Translations under genes and position numbers: made by a program
Source: Antedon mediterranea
Taxonomy: Eukaryota; Echinodermata; Crinoidea; Comatulida; Antedonidae
DNA: 64,000 bases
NCBI RefSeq assembly: GCF_964355755.1
Contig: NC_092675.1
Span: 20,722,912-20,786,911 of the forward strand
Direction: 5' to 3'
Notes under the pieces: model-generated
What the model saw: only the letters and a program-made list of their open reading frames with translations
Told to the model about the DNA's origin: nothing
Database searches by the model: none
Part shown: in pieces, positions 12,201 to 22,000 of the stretch
Numbering within the stretch: position 1 is the stretch's first letter
Layout of the letters: every line of letters starts with the position of its first letter

Positions 12201-13201
12201 TCTTGCCTAAGGATACAAGCAATGCAGCCAGAATTGGATTTGAACCTCGATCTCACGATCAGTAGTCTCAATTTAACTCAACTCAATTAATGTAAGACCT
12301 TTACACCAAAATAATTGTATGTTATGAAGTTGTGTCATTGGGTATCCCAGGTCACTAGACTCCCTGTCAAGATAATGATGATTTGCATAAAAGCACATAT
12401 AATGCTCAACGTTAGAGTAACATATTGTGCAAACAAAATAGGAAGTGGACCCAATAATATAGTAGCATGAAAGAAAGAAAAACTACAGACCAGTGCTATT
12501 GGTATATGGTCTCTAGTTACCCTGTTACTGGTTCTGACAACTTTGTTGAAATTTCTGATACTGTGGACTAGATGTTACACATACAACTTTCATCTCCTCT
12601 AAGAGTCCCTTTGTGTCGAGTGCTTCCACCAAACATTGCTTGTTGGTCTGTTCACATCGAAAAGGGATAAATTGGGCCAGTACAGCAGAGTGACCCCTTA
12701 CTCTTCCAGAAGATACACTGGGTTCTTGTTATCCAAAAGGACTTGTTCTACAACGCCCCTGTCTTGCAACATCAATATTAACCCTTAAACTAAGTTAGCC
12801 AATTATTACTGTTTCTTGATTCTTGTACTGTATTTAGGCAAATTACTGTGATATTACATCACATGCTACTTCTGTATCACAGCAACAATGTAGCATGTGA
12901 CAGTGTATTTACCAAACTCAAATGATACACTGGTAACATGCAGTATTGATATTTTATTTTTCAGTTCATTGTTGTCTCACTTAAAGACGGAATGTTCAAC
13001 AACGCAAATGTACTGTTTAAAACCAAATTTATTGATGGAGTGTCTACAGTTACACGGCATGCTCAGGTCGTACCAACATCGAGAAATGTTTCAAGTAACA
13101 GAACAGGACCACTGTCTAGTACATCAAGAAACAACAAATCAACAAATAAAACTGGGTCAAAGAGGGCAAGAGTGGATCCTTTAGCAGTTCATGGCCAGTA
13201 A
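270..13201 (+). CDS. SMC2: SMC2, condensin ATPase subunit (3' three quarters)
   Basis: SMC2 pairs with SMC4 as the ATPase core of condensin and compacts mitotic chromosomes. Exons: 270-456, 1245-1420, 2184-2302, 2952-3090, 3400-3546, 3908-4030, 4913-4994, 5225-5360, 6642-6766, 7273-7466, 8138-8281, 8894-9088, 9959-10159, 10567-10692, 11198-11349, 11861-12008, 12965-13201. Phases agree at every junction and give 876 residues ending at TAA 13199-13201; human SMC2 has about 1,197, so the N-terminal head (Walker A) and first arm segment lie left of the window. Visible order: coiled coil (1-160), hinge (about 161-326, with the GTLNGG glycines), returning coiled coil (about 326-690), C-terminal head with signature LSGGQ (744-748), Walker B LYILDE (768-773) and D-loop. 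The tail after the head is Ser/Thr-rich and ends with a basic KRARVD stretch that could be a nuclear signal (inference). Introns hold LINE, MITE and SINE insertions. Confidence 0.97.
1524..1726. mobile_element. pogo/Tigger-like MITE with TA duplication
   Basis: The ends are inverted repeats: CAGTCAACTTTCCCAATACC on the left and, read on the other strand, CAGTCAATTCTCCCATTACC on the right. TA dinucleotides flank both sides (1522-1523 and 1727-1728), as expected for a Tc1/mariner/pogo-type target site duplication. The 203-bp body contains repeated ACCAGAC words and no coding capacity. It lies in the SMC2 intron after exon 2 of this window. The CAGT start and TA site fit pogo/Tigger; the exact family is inferred. 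Confidence 0.75.
1798..2142 (+). pseudogene. LINE fragment: AP-type endonuclease domain
   Basis: An ATG-less open frame of about 114 codons lies in an SMC2 intron and ends at TAG 2140-2142. Its translation carries hallmarks of the N-terminal AP-endonuclease of non-LTR retrotransposon ORF2: an N-containing first motif ([10 protein letters not shown]), the metal-binding motif [10 protein letters not shown], then YNWVGKERN and a [10 protein letters not shown] strand. The upstream ORF1 region and the rest of the endonuclease and reverse transcriptase are missing, so it is a dead, heavily truncated copy in the sense orientation of SMC2. It could be CR1/L2 or Jockey-like; the fragment is too short to say which. 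Confidence 0.8.
4038..4180. mobile_element. MITE family 1, copy a
   Basis: The copy starts GGCCTTGTCTACACTATC and contains the family's internal words (ATATGGACATGATGATGTC, CTACCATATTTGGGCA). The right end is degraded (TAGTTTGACAGTACTA). It begins only about 6-9 nt after the 5' splice site of the SMC2 exon ending at 4030. Confidence 0.8.
5367..5400. mobile_element. pogo/Tigger-like terminal fragment at a splice donor
   Basis: CAGTAGACCCCTATTTTGAG resembles the termini of the pogo-like MITEs elsewhere in the window (for example 13999). It starts immediately after TA at 5365-5366, within the donor GTAAGTA of the SMC2 exon ending at 5360. No matching right end is recognised, so the element boundaries are uncertain. 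Confidence 0.4.
5570..6400 (-). pseudogene. LINE ORF2 C-terminus with zinc-finger (5'-truncated)
   Basis: On the minus strand, 6388-5831 encodes 185 residues that look like the C-terminal region of a non-LTR reverse transcriptase: a W...[17 protein letters not shown] segment followed by CGRC...EEHMFFTC...FW, i.e. a CX2CX7HX4C zinc knuckle of the zf-RVT type. This is typical of L1/Tx1-like LINE ORF2 proteins. The reverse-transcriptase core is absent, so it is a 5'-truncated insertion. The AT-rich stretch from 5830 down to about 5570 is probably its 3' UTR and tail. It sits antisense in the SMC2 intron between exons 5225-5360 and 6642-6766. It belongs to a different copy, and probably a different family, from the sense fragment at 1798-2142. 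Confidence 0.8.
7579..7612. repeat. short inverted repeat in SMC2 intron
   Basis: AAAGGACACTT and AAGTGTCCTTT flank a short centre and form a hairpin of about 11 bp per arm. It is probably a remnant of a pogo-like element, whose copies here also carry GTGTCC words. Confidence 0.5.
7678..7800. mobile_element. MITE family 1, copy b (degraded)
   Basis: It retains TCTGCACTATCACGGTTTATG, CCCATATATGGACACGATG and CTACCATATTTGGGCAAATC and ends near AAAACTAGTAG. The terminal repeats are eroded. It is about 210 nt from the nearest SMC2 exon. Confidence 0.65.
7932..8094. mobile_element. MITE family 1, copy c (near full length)
   Basis: Both terminal inverted repeats are visible: GTCTACACTATCAAACTAG on the left and GTTTGATAGTGTAGACAAGG on the right, around the GATGTGCCCAAATATGG-type body. 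Its right end is about 43 nt upstream of the SMC2 acceptor at 8137. Confidence 0.85.
9647..9826. mobile_element. MITE family 1, copy d with internal tandem expansion
   Basis: The left end is AAGCTCTGTCTACACTATC and the right end GTTTGATAGTGG. The internal CCAAATATGGTAGTGATATG word is repeated four times, against one or two in other copies, so the body has expanded in tandem. It lies in the SMC2 intron before exon 9959. Confidence 0.8.
11628..11692 (-). mobile_element. SINE/LINE 3'-tail fragment
   Basis: On the minus strand it reads as a 3' end: AGCGCTTTAG, then TATTAGGTGCTATATAAAAC, then a run of ATT. This is the same tail type as the fuller SINE at 12010-12300, so I read it as a 5'-truncated relative in the adjoining SMC2 intron. 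Confidence 0.55.
12010..12305 (-). mobile_element. tRNA-derived SINE abutting SMC2 exon donor
   Basis: Read on the minus strand: a head with a good pol III B box, GGTTCAAATCC (12237-12247 complement), then a conserved middle (CCTTAGGCAAGATACTTTAC and CCACCCAGGTGTATAAATGG), then GGCGCTATATAAATCCAGGA and a (TTA)n tail. The middle words are widespread in marine-invertebrate SINEs as I recall them; I cannot name the family. The (TAA)n tail starts directly at the 5' splice site of the exon ending at 12008. Confidence 0.7.
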
Positions 13202-13354
13202 CTTTTTTAGAATGTTATTTTTTTGTACATAAATTTAACATTTAGTAGTATTTTAGTAGTATCTATATAAAGGCAGTGAATATATTATATTTTGAGTAAA
13301 ATAATTAGGTTTGTATACTTCTAAAACTGTCTGTTTGCTTTAGTTAGTGTAAAA

Positions 13355-13360
13355 AATAAA
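13355..13360 (+). terminator. candidate SMC2 polyadenylation signal
   Basis: A canonical AATAAA about 155 nt downstream of the SMC2 stop codon, in an AT-rich context. It is one of several AATAAA matches nearby (another is around 13840), so its use is inferred. Confidence 0.4.
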
Positions 13361-13998
13361 TTTGGGTTCAGTAAAATAGACACTTAAACACAGCTACAAT
13401 GGGAGAATTGTAGTGTCACAGTATCATACAGTATGCTTGCAGTGTATGTACTTGGCGTACACAATTTATATGTAAACTCTAGGCTGTGGATTTATTTTAG
13501 TAATAGGTCTTGCATCTTTAGTTCATAATGCATTTAGTGGAGGCGGGATTAACCACGGAATAATGAATGGGTTTTGTAATGCATCAGTGATTTTGATTCT
13601 GGCCAATGAAGAGTGATGGCAGAATTTATTTAAATTTTAAATTCTATTTCTGCACCAATATCAAGCTGGCTATAGGTTGTTTTAATGTTGCATGCAGTGG
13701 ATAATGATAATTTTGTGATCAAGTTACCTAAGATAAGACAATTATTTAAATGAGGAGAATCTGTAAATAGAATTGTACAAAACATGCTGTAATCTGATTT
13801 ACTGACACAGTTAAGGGATTATTTTGGTAAAGGAATTCAAATAAAGCACTCAGTTCATGTCCATAATTGTTTGCACCAGTTAATGATCACTATTAGAACA
13901 TGATTCATGTAATTAAAATTGTTGTGGATGCTGTAAAAAAATGAACTAGAAAAAAATACCTCACTGAAACAGAATCTGCGTCAAATGTATTCATTGTA

Positions 13999-14112
13999 CA
14001 GTAGAACTTTTGGAACCAACAGAATAGAGGTATTAAAAAAATATATTTCCCTTTATTTATTTCACAGAAAGTGTCCACTGAATAAGGGTGTCACAAACGA
14101 GGGGATCTATTG
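13999..14112. mobile_element. pogo/Tigger-like MITE remnant
   Basis: It begins CAGTAGAACTTTTGGAACC after TA (13997-13998) and ends GGGGATCTATTG before TA (14113-14114). The body has the GTGTCC.CTGAATAAGGGTGTC pattern seen in other pogo-like copies here. The termini are only partly complementary, so it is an old copy. Confidence 0.55.
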
Positions 14113-14500
14113 TATTCATGTCACACAAAAAGAATTGCTTTATTGCAGTATAGTAAAATATCAGATATCAAGCATACATAACTTTTAATAAAAACATTGA
14201 GATTAATATGTACATTGAATTAAATTATTCACAACCATTTTACATACATTAAATTTACACACATTAATTATACTACTTTTTAAATATGATTTAATAGCAA
14301 GCACCTTTTACTATAGTATTATTAAAACTCTTAAATGTAATTTTTACTCATTGATAAAATAATGTACCAAGGGTGTGGGCGAGTTTTGGTATAGGGAGGT
14401 TCACATCTGAAGAGAGAACAATGACAATGCAGTGTTAGCTTGGGTAGAATTCTTCCCCCTAGCGTATACCCTTGTGTACGTCATTAAGCGTCCCATTTCT

Positions 14501-17500
14501 TTAAGCGTCCCATTTCTTTAAGCCTTGATGGCACTCTCTACTACGTGTACCCCTCCTCAACCTTGTCTGCTCATCTCCAGTAACAGACTGATGCAATGCG
14601 TGAAATTTCCAAGCAAAGGCCATCTTCGAAACCTGAAATTTAGAAAACGAATCATGATTTCATCTCCTTTTCTGTCCACATGCGCAGACCTCCATAACTA
14701 GCTAGTGTTCTAGTATACAACATCTAGGACGTTCAAGCTTTGTATTGGGGTCCGCTTTAGGCAATATTTATACTGTATAATGTTTCACTTACTGGTATGA
14801 AGTTATTCTTATCATTGTTTTGTTCAAGTTCTGTAAGTTCATCAGGTGATAACAGTGAAAGTCGTATGTGTTGGACAACGTTTTTAGCTATAAGTTCTGC
14901 TGACTTGCTTAGCACAGCCTGCAGAATAGAAGTTCATTACCGGAATAATAATAAACTAAAAAAATAATTGGTCAGATGTTTGCCCTACTCTTGACATAAT
15001 TTGTACTTCATACTAAGTACACTGAGAATACTTCCGAAAAAAATAAATAAATATAGATATCATAAATATAAACAGATTACCAATTTTCTGAAGTTCTTAC
15101 TATATAGGGGAAAGCATTAAACAGATTTAGATTTACACCCCCCCCCCTCTCCCTCACTGTTGAAAGGTTAAAAAAAGCGGCTAATACTATAAGCAATATT
15201 TTGTTAGGGAAGTACAGTACCTCCTATTCAGTCTTCTTTAACCTTATCCTAGATCTGTCCCTGTTACATGCATTTTGTAGGTCACAAAAGTATATATAGG
15301 AGAAAGAATGTTGTTGAAAAGTGTTTAATATTGTTAAAAATCTCGTCTTTATTTGCGACTAGCTGATACAGTTAATTTTTACATCAGGCAAGGGTTAAAA
15401 AATCCCTCTGCCTCTCTAACTTACAGAATTAATTTTTGCCCATTCTTTCACTGCTTGTAGTATGTTCAGCTCATCCATCAACAAACGATTGCTTTTTAAT
15501 ATTTCAATAATAGCTGATTCTGACATTTCTAGAAATCCTTGCGTTTTAAACACATTCTATTCAAACAAAAACAAAGGAGGTAAATATATAGTATATTGGT
15601 GATGTGATGTGATGTAAGTCTTGAAATGTCCAGGAGAAACACTAACATATATTATTATAGACGGTAAAAAGTAGATAGCAAAAGCAGTTTAGCTGTCAAA
15701 AAGAGGGAGCATGCCACAAGTGCAACTGCCCCTGTGGTGTGAATTAAAAGTATATTTCAACAAATAAAACATCTGTGTACTATATCATTTTTACACACAG
15801 TATTGTAAATTGATAAATAAATTTAAATACAAACGAAAAATTTGTAAATGAAAAAATATGCTAAAAGTCATAACTACATTTATTATTTCTAATTCCTTTA
15901 AAGGGTTGTCTACACTATCAAACATTATGTGACAAAAAAATGTGATGTGCCCATATATGGACATGATGACATCATATCATTACCATATTTGGGCACATCA
16001 CACAAACTAGTTTTATAGTGTAGACAGAACTTTACCTCAGTGTTATCTTCAATATAACTGATTGCTTTAAGTTGCAAGTCGGATTGTCCATAGGTAACGG
16101 CTGCCTGCATGGATTCACAAGCATTCTGCAAGTTTATATTCTCAACAAGAAACTTTATACAAAGATGTTTAAGCTCATCCAAACCGTATTCGATAGAGGC
16201 TGCTAATAGATCAACAGCCTGGACAAAACACAAACAACTATTTTAGCTTTTCCATTTAGATTAAAGCTTGGTTCACACTGAGCCTGATTTTGTTTTGGGC
16301 TATGTCACGTTTTGTACAGAATGAGTTATTCAGGATCAGTGTGAATGTAGCTTAAAGCTATGTCTACACTATCGAAATAGTTTGACAAAAAAAAGTATGA
16401 TGTGCCCAAATATGGTAATGATATGCTTAAATATGGTAGTGATATGACAACATCATGTCCATATATGAACACATCACATTTTTTGTCATATAAAGTTTCA
16501 TAGTGTAGTCAGAGCTTAAGGCCTTTTAAATAAACATCAGGAATGGTTGAAAAAATTTAAATAGTGACCAGTAACAAGTGAGTGGGGTGGTTCCACAGGG
16601 CAGTGTAATTGGACCGATACTATTTATAATAATCATTTACAGTACCTGAAGTGGTTGATTGAAAGGTGAAGATTTTAGAGTGGAAACCCTCAACGATCAC
16701 AATACTCTACAAAAGGATTGATGAATTATTTGAGTGGGTGTCATCTTTCCTGTACTGTTCTCAATTAATGCAGGGGTGGATTCAAGGGGGAGCACAGTCT
16801 GCTTGGGCCTCTAAATTTCACAAATTGTAATGCGAAAGACAGTACATAAAATTAGGTTCAGCACTTGATTTCACTACTTTCCCCGCTTTTTCAAAATCCT
16901 GGATCGCCACTGTAATGAATATTTTATGAACCTTTTATTTTTAGTTTCTGTTCACTTTGTTACAATGATACATAGGAAGAATGGGCTGTCTGTTATATGG
17001 GAGACATCCACTTATGAGAGGTATCAAACAAGGAGGTTGTTAAACTGTATAGACCTTTTCAATATTGAATAACATTGTTAAACATTAATTATTTATAAAT
17101 ACTTACAGTTTTAACATTCAAGGTTACACAGTTTGTGTAAAGGAATTCCAGAACAGCTAAAAAAACGTCAGGGTCTACATCCGTCAGCACCAGTGGAGTA
17201 CAAATATCAGAGTGACTATGGTCGGCAAACATTGCACGGAACACCTCACAACGATATGCCAAAAGACAACGATGGGCGAATATAGGTTTCTTTGATTCAC
17301 CGACTAGGAATTTGACATCGCTATAAATAAATTTTGTTTCATTAATTTCTGTGTCTGTTAATTAATATAAAAAAATTGTTAGATACATAATAATCATTAT
17401 AAATATTGGATGAGAGTAGGGGACGAGTGGGGGTTGGGGAGGTGTAGGCGGTTAAGGAGTGTGGCGGGGGTTGGGGAATGTTACTGACTACTGAGGATAC

Positions 17501-17867
17501 TTCCTTGTGAGAGTAGTACTCATTTACAGTGTAGGCCTAAACACACAGACATTTTTTACGTAGTCAAAGTACATCTTAATCCAATTCTGGTTCTAATTTA
17601 TCTCCAACTGTTAGGCCTACAATTCACTGACGGAGAAGCGCAGAGAATCAATATGTTGCCTGTCAATAACCAATCTCAACCTTATTTTTTGTTCGCACCG
17701 TCCGATGTTCAAGTGCTTACGTTTCTACTAGGGCTATAGTCGGATTCATGTAAAAAAACTACAAGTTAAAATTCACATACGAACCTAAATTCACGCTGGT
17801 TTACTAATCGTTTCATATCCTTAGAAAACGATGCAATACTTCCCTCCATAAATCGTTCATTTGCCAT
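14501..17867 (-). CDS. BTBD19: BTBD19-like BTB/BACK domain protein
   Basis: Six minus-strand exons with consistent phases: 17867-17785, 17320-17107, 16218-16036, 15556-15425, 14918-14793, 14632-14501 (stop TAA 14503-14501). The product is 289 residues; human BTBD19 is about 291. It starts MANERFMEGS. The BTB fold follows (about residues 28-100), with SDVKFLVGE, AHRCLLAYRCEVFRAMF and the FLAVLEFLYTNCV strand-helix, all close to the human protein. A BACK-type helical region follows (LLAASIEYGLDELKHLC, QAAVTYGQ, LLMDELNILQAVKEWA), and the tail contains IPVSKMAFAWKFHALH, like the human IPVEQIVEAWKCHALR. No kelch or zinc-finger repeats follow. BTB proteins dimerise and often act as Cullin-3 adaptors; BTBD19's own role is not known. 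MITE family 1 copies flank exon 3 in both neighbouring introns. Confidence 0.93.
15902..16034. mobile_element. MITE family 1, copy e, at BTBD19 splice donor
   Basis: Termini TTGTCTACACTATCAAAC and TATAGTGTAGACAGAACTT surround the standard body. On the BTBD19 strand the donor of exon 3 reads GAG|GTAAAGTTCTGTCTAC, so the element's terminal repeat begins inside the splice donor and supplies its +4 and later bases. Confidence 0.85.
16262..16356. repeat. short inverted-repeat element
   Basis: TAAAGCTTGGTTCACACTGA on the left and ATCAGTGTGAATGTAGCTTA on the right are imperfect inverted repeats around about 50 bp. A similar pair is seen at 60512-60590. It resembles a small MITE that has drifted. 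Confidence 0.45.
16352..16517. mobile_element. MITE family 1, copy f
   Basis: Left end AAAGCTATGTCTACACTATC, right end TTTCATAGTGTAGTCAGAGC followed by TTAA. It lies in the BTBD19 intron 2, about 130 nt from exon 3. Confidence 0.8.
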
Positions 17868-19045
17868 GACAGTTAATGATACGTACGGTTAGCTCCCGGT
17901 TTAGCTACTATAAACTTACTACTATACTCAGTATTAGTCACCGCCTTCCTAAGTGCAGCAGTGTACTGTTTACTGTTGCTAAGTTTACTTCCTATGAAAC
18001 GTCATTGTTGCATACGGCGACAGCGTTAAAACACCTCTCCCATAAGGTTTTTTTTTGTCGCATATGTCATTCCGTACGTATTTCAACACATTTATAGGCC
18101 GCGGGGTATAACTATAATATATTATCTATTTCTTCTTAAATAGGAAATCGAGTAGCTGTGAGTGAAAAAAATATTTAGGTTACTTTTAAATGTATTTTGG
18201 CCCCCTTTATATTCCATTCATGTTGTTATAATTGTAGGCCTACTTTTTTTGTCTTGTGTGAGTTCACCTCACGTTTATTTAAATTATCAGTGATGAATAT
18301 ATTGTATACATATATGTACATTTGTGACAATTAAAATATCTGTTTAAAAGTAGTTAAAAAATGCAGGCGGTAAAATCCACGATTAAAATCTTTCTTGTTA
18401 AACTATTTTATTTGTGTTCTTATTTTTGTGTTCGAGTACAGTATTTACAAACTTTCAAATTTGTTCACATCCCTGGGGACTGTTTTTACTGTCAAATCCT
18501 CCCCAATGTATCGCCATTGAAGTTGCTATAGGCCTACTCAGAAACATAATTATCCGGCCGACGATTTGAATCATTTCTCTGTTTTACCTTGATATTATAG
18601 TATTTTATTAAACGTTCTTTTAGTCTCAGTGGCTTTGACTTTGATCATAGAAGAACACGTGTTAAATAATGTCCATGTTAATGTGAATTGAAACGAATCG
18701 GAAACAAGCGTGAATACTTTCACATAAAATTAAATTCTACAGTATTATTAGGCTTTATAAGTATTTTAAGAATAACTTCTATATAATGATTATGATTTTC
18801 TCAACAGCCTTTTACAACATTATCGTATTATTAAGTTGCCTTGGTAGGCCTATAATATTATTAATTACCAGGGATTGAATATTTCAATTTTAGCGCGAAA
18901 AAAGTATAAAGTAGTTTTCGGATATTTTCGGATTTGATCGGAAACAGTCGTGTGGCATGGTGTGGCGCATACGAAAAGAAGATAGCGAATGAAAAAACCT
19001 ATTTCGTGTTTCGTTTCGCCACCCACCACCAGGGATCAGCACAAA
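17868..19045. promoter_or_regulatory. shared head-to-head upstream region of BTBD19 and transportin
   Basis: About 1.2 kb separates two divergent start codons. The transportin-proximal part (about 18890-19045) is richer in CpG than the surroundings. At 18893-18900, GCGCGAAA (TTTCGCGC on the other strand) matches the E2F consensus TTTSSCGC. There is no clear TATA box at a convincing distance. No gene or recognisable repeat lies in between. Bidirectional promoter function is inferred from the arrangement only. Confidence 0.4.
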
Positions 19046-22000
19046 ATGGCGACTGTAACGGCGTGGCAACCTGAACCTGCCGGACTTGAACAAATTGTAC
19101 AGTTATTGAAAGAGTCTCAGAGTCCTACAACAGAGGTGCAACGAGCTGTACAACAAGTATCCTTTGACTATATTTTAAACTGAACAAATACCTCAGTACT
19201 CGATTTTAAACGTGTTTTTATTGTGCTTGTTTCACAGCCCCTCTAGCCTGGAGAGAGCTAACAGTAGCTAGCTAGGCCTAGGCCAGTCAACACAACGGGG
19301 TCACGTTGTTCTTCCGCATAATCCGTAGTGGATTGTTTCGAATTTGGGCGATAGACCTAAACATGAAGCAAGGTTATTTTCAACAATAACGATGCGTCAT
19401 GAATTGTTGTACGAATGAACATCTTTTAGTTATGATCATGATAGGCCTAGCCTAGATAGAAATAATAAAATTATTTCTTGAGAATTAAATTAGTGAGTGC
19501 TGTTAGAGTGTCAAGACAATTTTCAATAACTGACAATATTATTACTATATACTAGCCTAGGCCTATAGGCTATAGTACTATTAGGTAGGCTAGGAAATTT
19601 AGTTATATCGGTGCCTACTAAAGTACTAGGCCTAACCATAGAAATGTATATGTGGGTGGTAGAATGGAAATTCAATTATTAATTAGTTTGTCAAACAAAT
19701 ATTTATTATGGTTTACTCTGTAGCGATTATTCTATGAAACACAATTTTATTTTATATTATTTTATAAGCCTATGCTTAAAATATTTTCTCCGTGACCAAC
19801 AAGCATGAAGTGTAAACGGCAGTGAGAATCGCAGGTTTACCTAAACCTTGGATAACTAAAACAGAACCCACTCTGAATAAACCTGATGGTGGTCCTATGC
19901 ATTATTTTTCCCCTCTTTGATTGAAAGTACAGTTGCATGGTTTATCTTTTAAACAAAAATTAAATGTTGTATATTGCACAACAATGGTAAACTCACTGTA
20001 ACAGCCTAGCTCCTGATGATTTATTGAATTGTGATGAAGAATATTAAATCAAGCCATACAATTATAATCTATTTTCTCATAAGAATATAAATGACATGTG
20101 TTTGAATAAGAAAAGTTATAATTTGATAAATAAAGCATTTAAAAAAAATATAATTCCTTAATGTGTTTTAGAAATTGGAATCGCTAAATCAGTTTCCTGA
20201 TTTTAACAACTATTTGATATTTGTGCTGACTAAACTGAAAAGTGAAGGTAAACTTTAGTCATGTACATCATAAGTGGTTGTTGCACCAGGTGCACTAAGT
20301 TTGATTTTTCCATAATGCATACAGTTTTAGGCTCTTCTACCGGCCTAACATCGTGCTCCCGGTTTTCCACATTTTCCCCGGATTACTATTATTTAATATA
20401 TTATAAGACCATCTTCGGTCATGTTTTTATTTTTTCCCAATACTACTTGTCACGCACTGCACTCCTTACCTCTACTGGTCTCAATAATAAGTTGAGGGTG
20501 CTGTTGACCTGAACAAAACCCACCACTTCCCGTTTTTTAACCTCAGATGTTGGCATGTATGTATAAGATTGATTTTGTATAAAAACAATTTCACTTATAA
20601 ATCAAGATGGCATATACCTTTAGGGATCATTTTTGCATTACTTAGAATTGAGGACAGGTCTGTATCCCAGGTTAGATTAATAATTTTTTGATTGTAAATC
20701 TATTTTAATGTTTTGTATACAGATGAACCTACTAGATCTTTAAGTGGGCTTATTCTTAAGAACAATGTGAGGGCGCATTTTCACAACTTCCCAGCGGAGA
20801 CAACTGAATTTATCAAAAGAGAATGCTTGCAAAATGTAGGAGATCCATCACCGTTAATTCGGGCCACCATCGGTATCCTGATCACAACTATTGCAACAAA
20901 AGGAGAACTACAGAATTGGCAGGAACTTCTGCCGGCACTTTGTCATCTTCTGGATTCAGAGGACTACAACACATGTGAGGTGAGTTCTTGATATGCTGCA
21001 TAAAGCTCTGTCTACACAGTTATCAAACTAGCCCAAATGTGGTAGTGGTATTCCCAAATATGGGAGTGATATGACATCATGTCCATATATGGGCATATCA
21101 TTTTTTTTGTGATATAAAGTTTGATAGTGTAGACAGAGCTTAAGGGGATAGTATACAATGTTCATGAGTTGAATGGGTAGAAAGAGCACTTGAAACCGTC
21201 AGCCTAGTGAGTGGGAGCCAAGTTAAATAGTCAGTCAGGCTTTCGACGAACAAAACATATGTTTTATAATACACCTACTGTTCTAAAGTAAGTCTGCTGC
21301 TTATATCTTTAATCAATGTGGACCATTAGAAAAGGCATCACTCCTATTTTGGTTGTTGAGTTAGTAGCCTTACTTTGCCCAAAATATTTACAAACAGCTT
21401 CCATGTAATAGTACCATTAAATACAACTTTTTTCATCCAATAGAATGAATAGTAAATAGTCAATTTAAACTAGTGTTTTTTTTTATAGGGAGCATTTGGT
21501 GCGTTACAGAAAATATGTGAAGACTCTGCTGAGGTGCTAGACTGCGACAGCCTCAACAGACCACTCAATATTCTCATTCCAAAATTTCTAAGATTCTTTA
21601 AGCATACAAGTCCGAAAATAAGGTGGGTATACAGACACAGTTAAAGGGCTAAATCCTGCTTAAATTAAATTTCTTTAAATAATTAAAACAAAAATGAAAT
21701 GCGTTTTGTAGGTTTTTTTCAAAGCAAGTAAGTGATTTTTCAGCGGTTACTTAACACATTTAATAGTGTGTTTGTTACTTTGGATATTGATTTATTTATG
21801 ATAGTTTAAATATATTTAAGGGTGAAATTGTTAAATCTCGTTAATGTTCCAATCTATGTTATTGTTGCTTTTTTGAATTTATTATACTTTATTATGTTTA
21901 GATTCGACCTGTTAGTGGCGGTTTCTTTGCTGTTGGTTGTGAACTAAATAAAATAATAAAATAAAGTTTTGGTAATTTGTCATATTTTTCAATACATTTT

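Larger units (their letters stand above)
13202..14500. other. convergent intergenic region SMC2/BTBD19
   Basis: About 1.3 kb separates the stop codons of two convergent genes, so it must hold both 3' UTRs. For SMC2, AATAAA at 13355-13360 lies about 155 nt after the stop. For BTBD19 on the minus strand, TTTATT at 14052-14057 is a candidate. A pogo-like MITE lies between them at 13999-14112. I see no other gene. Confidence 0.6.

Noticed and set aside
15925-16035. Reading BTBD19 exon 3 through into the intron as a longer exon
   Set aside because: The extra residues are translated MITE sequence, and the next exon continues the conserved BACK region from the donor at 16035.
18989-19045. Upstream in-frame ATG of transportin as the true start
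   Set aside because: It would add 19 residues not seen in the family and has a weak context (C at -3), whereas the ATG at 19046 has A at -3 and G at +4. It cannot be excluded as a minor start.
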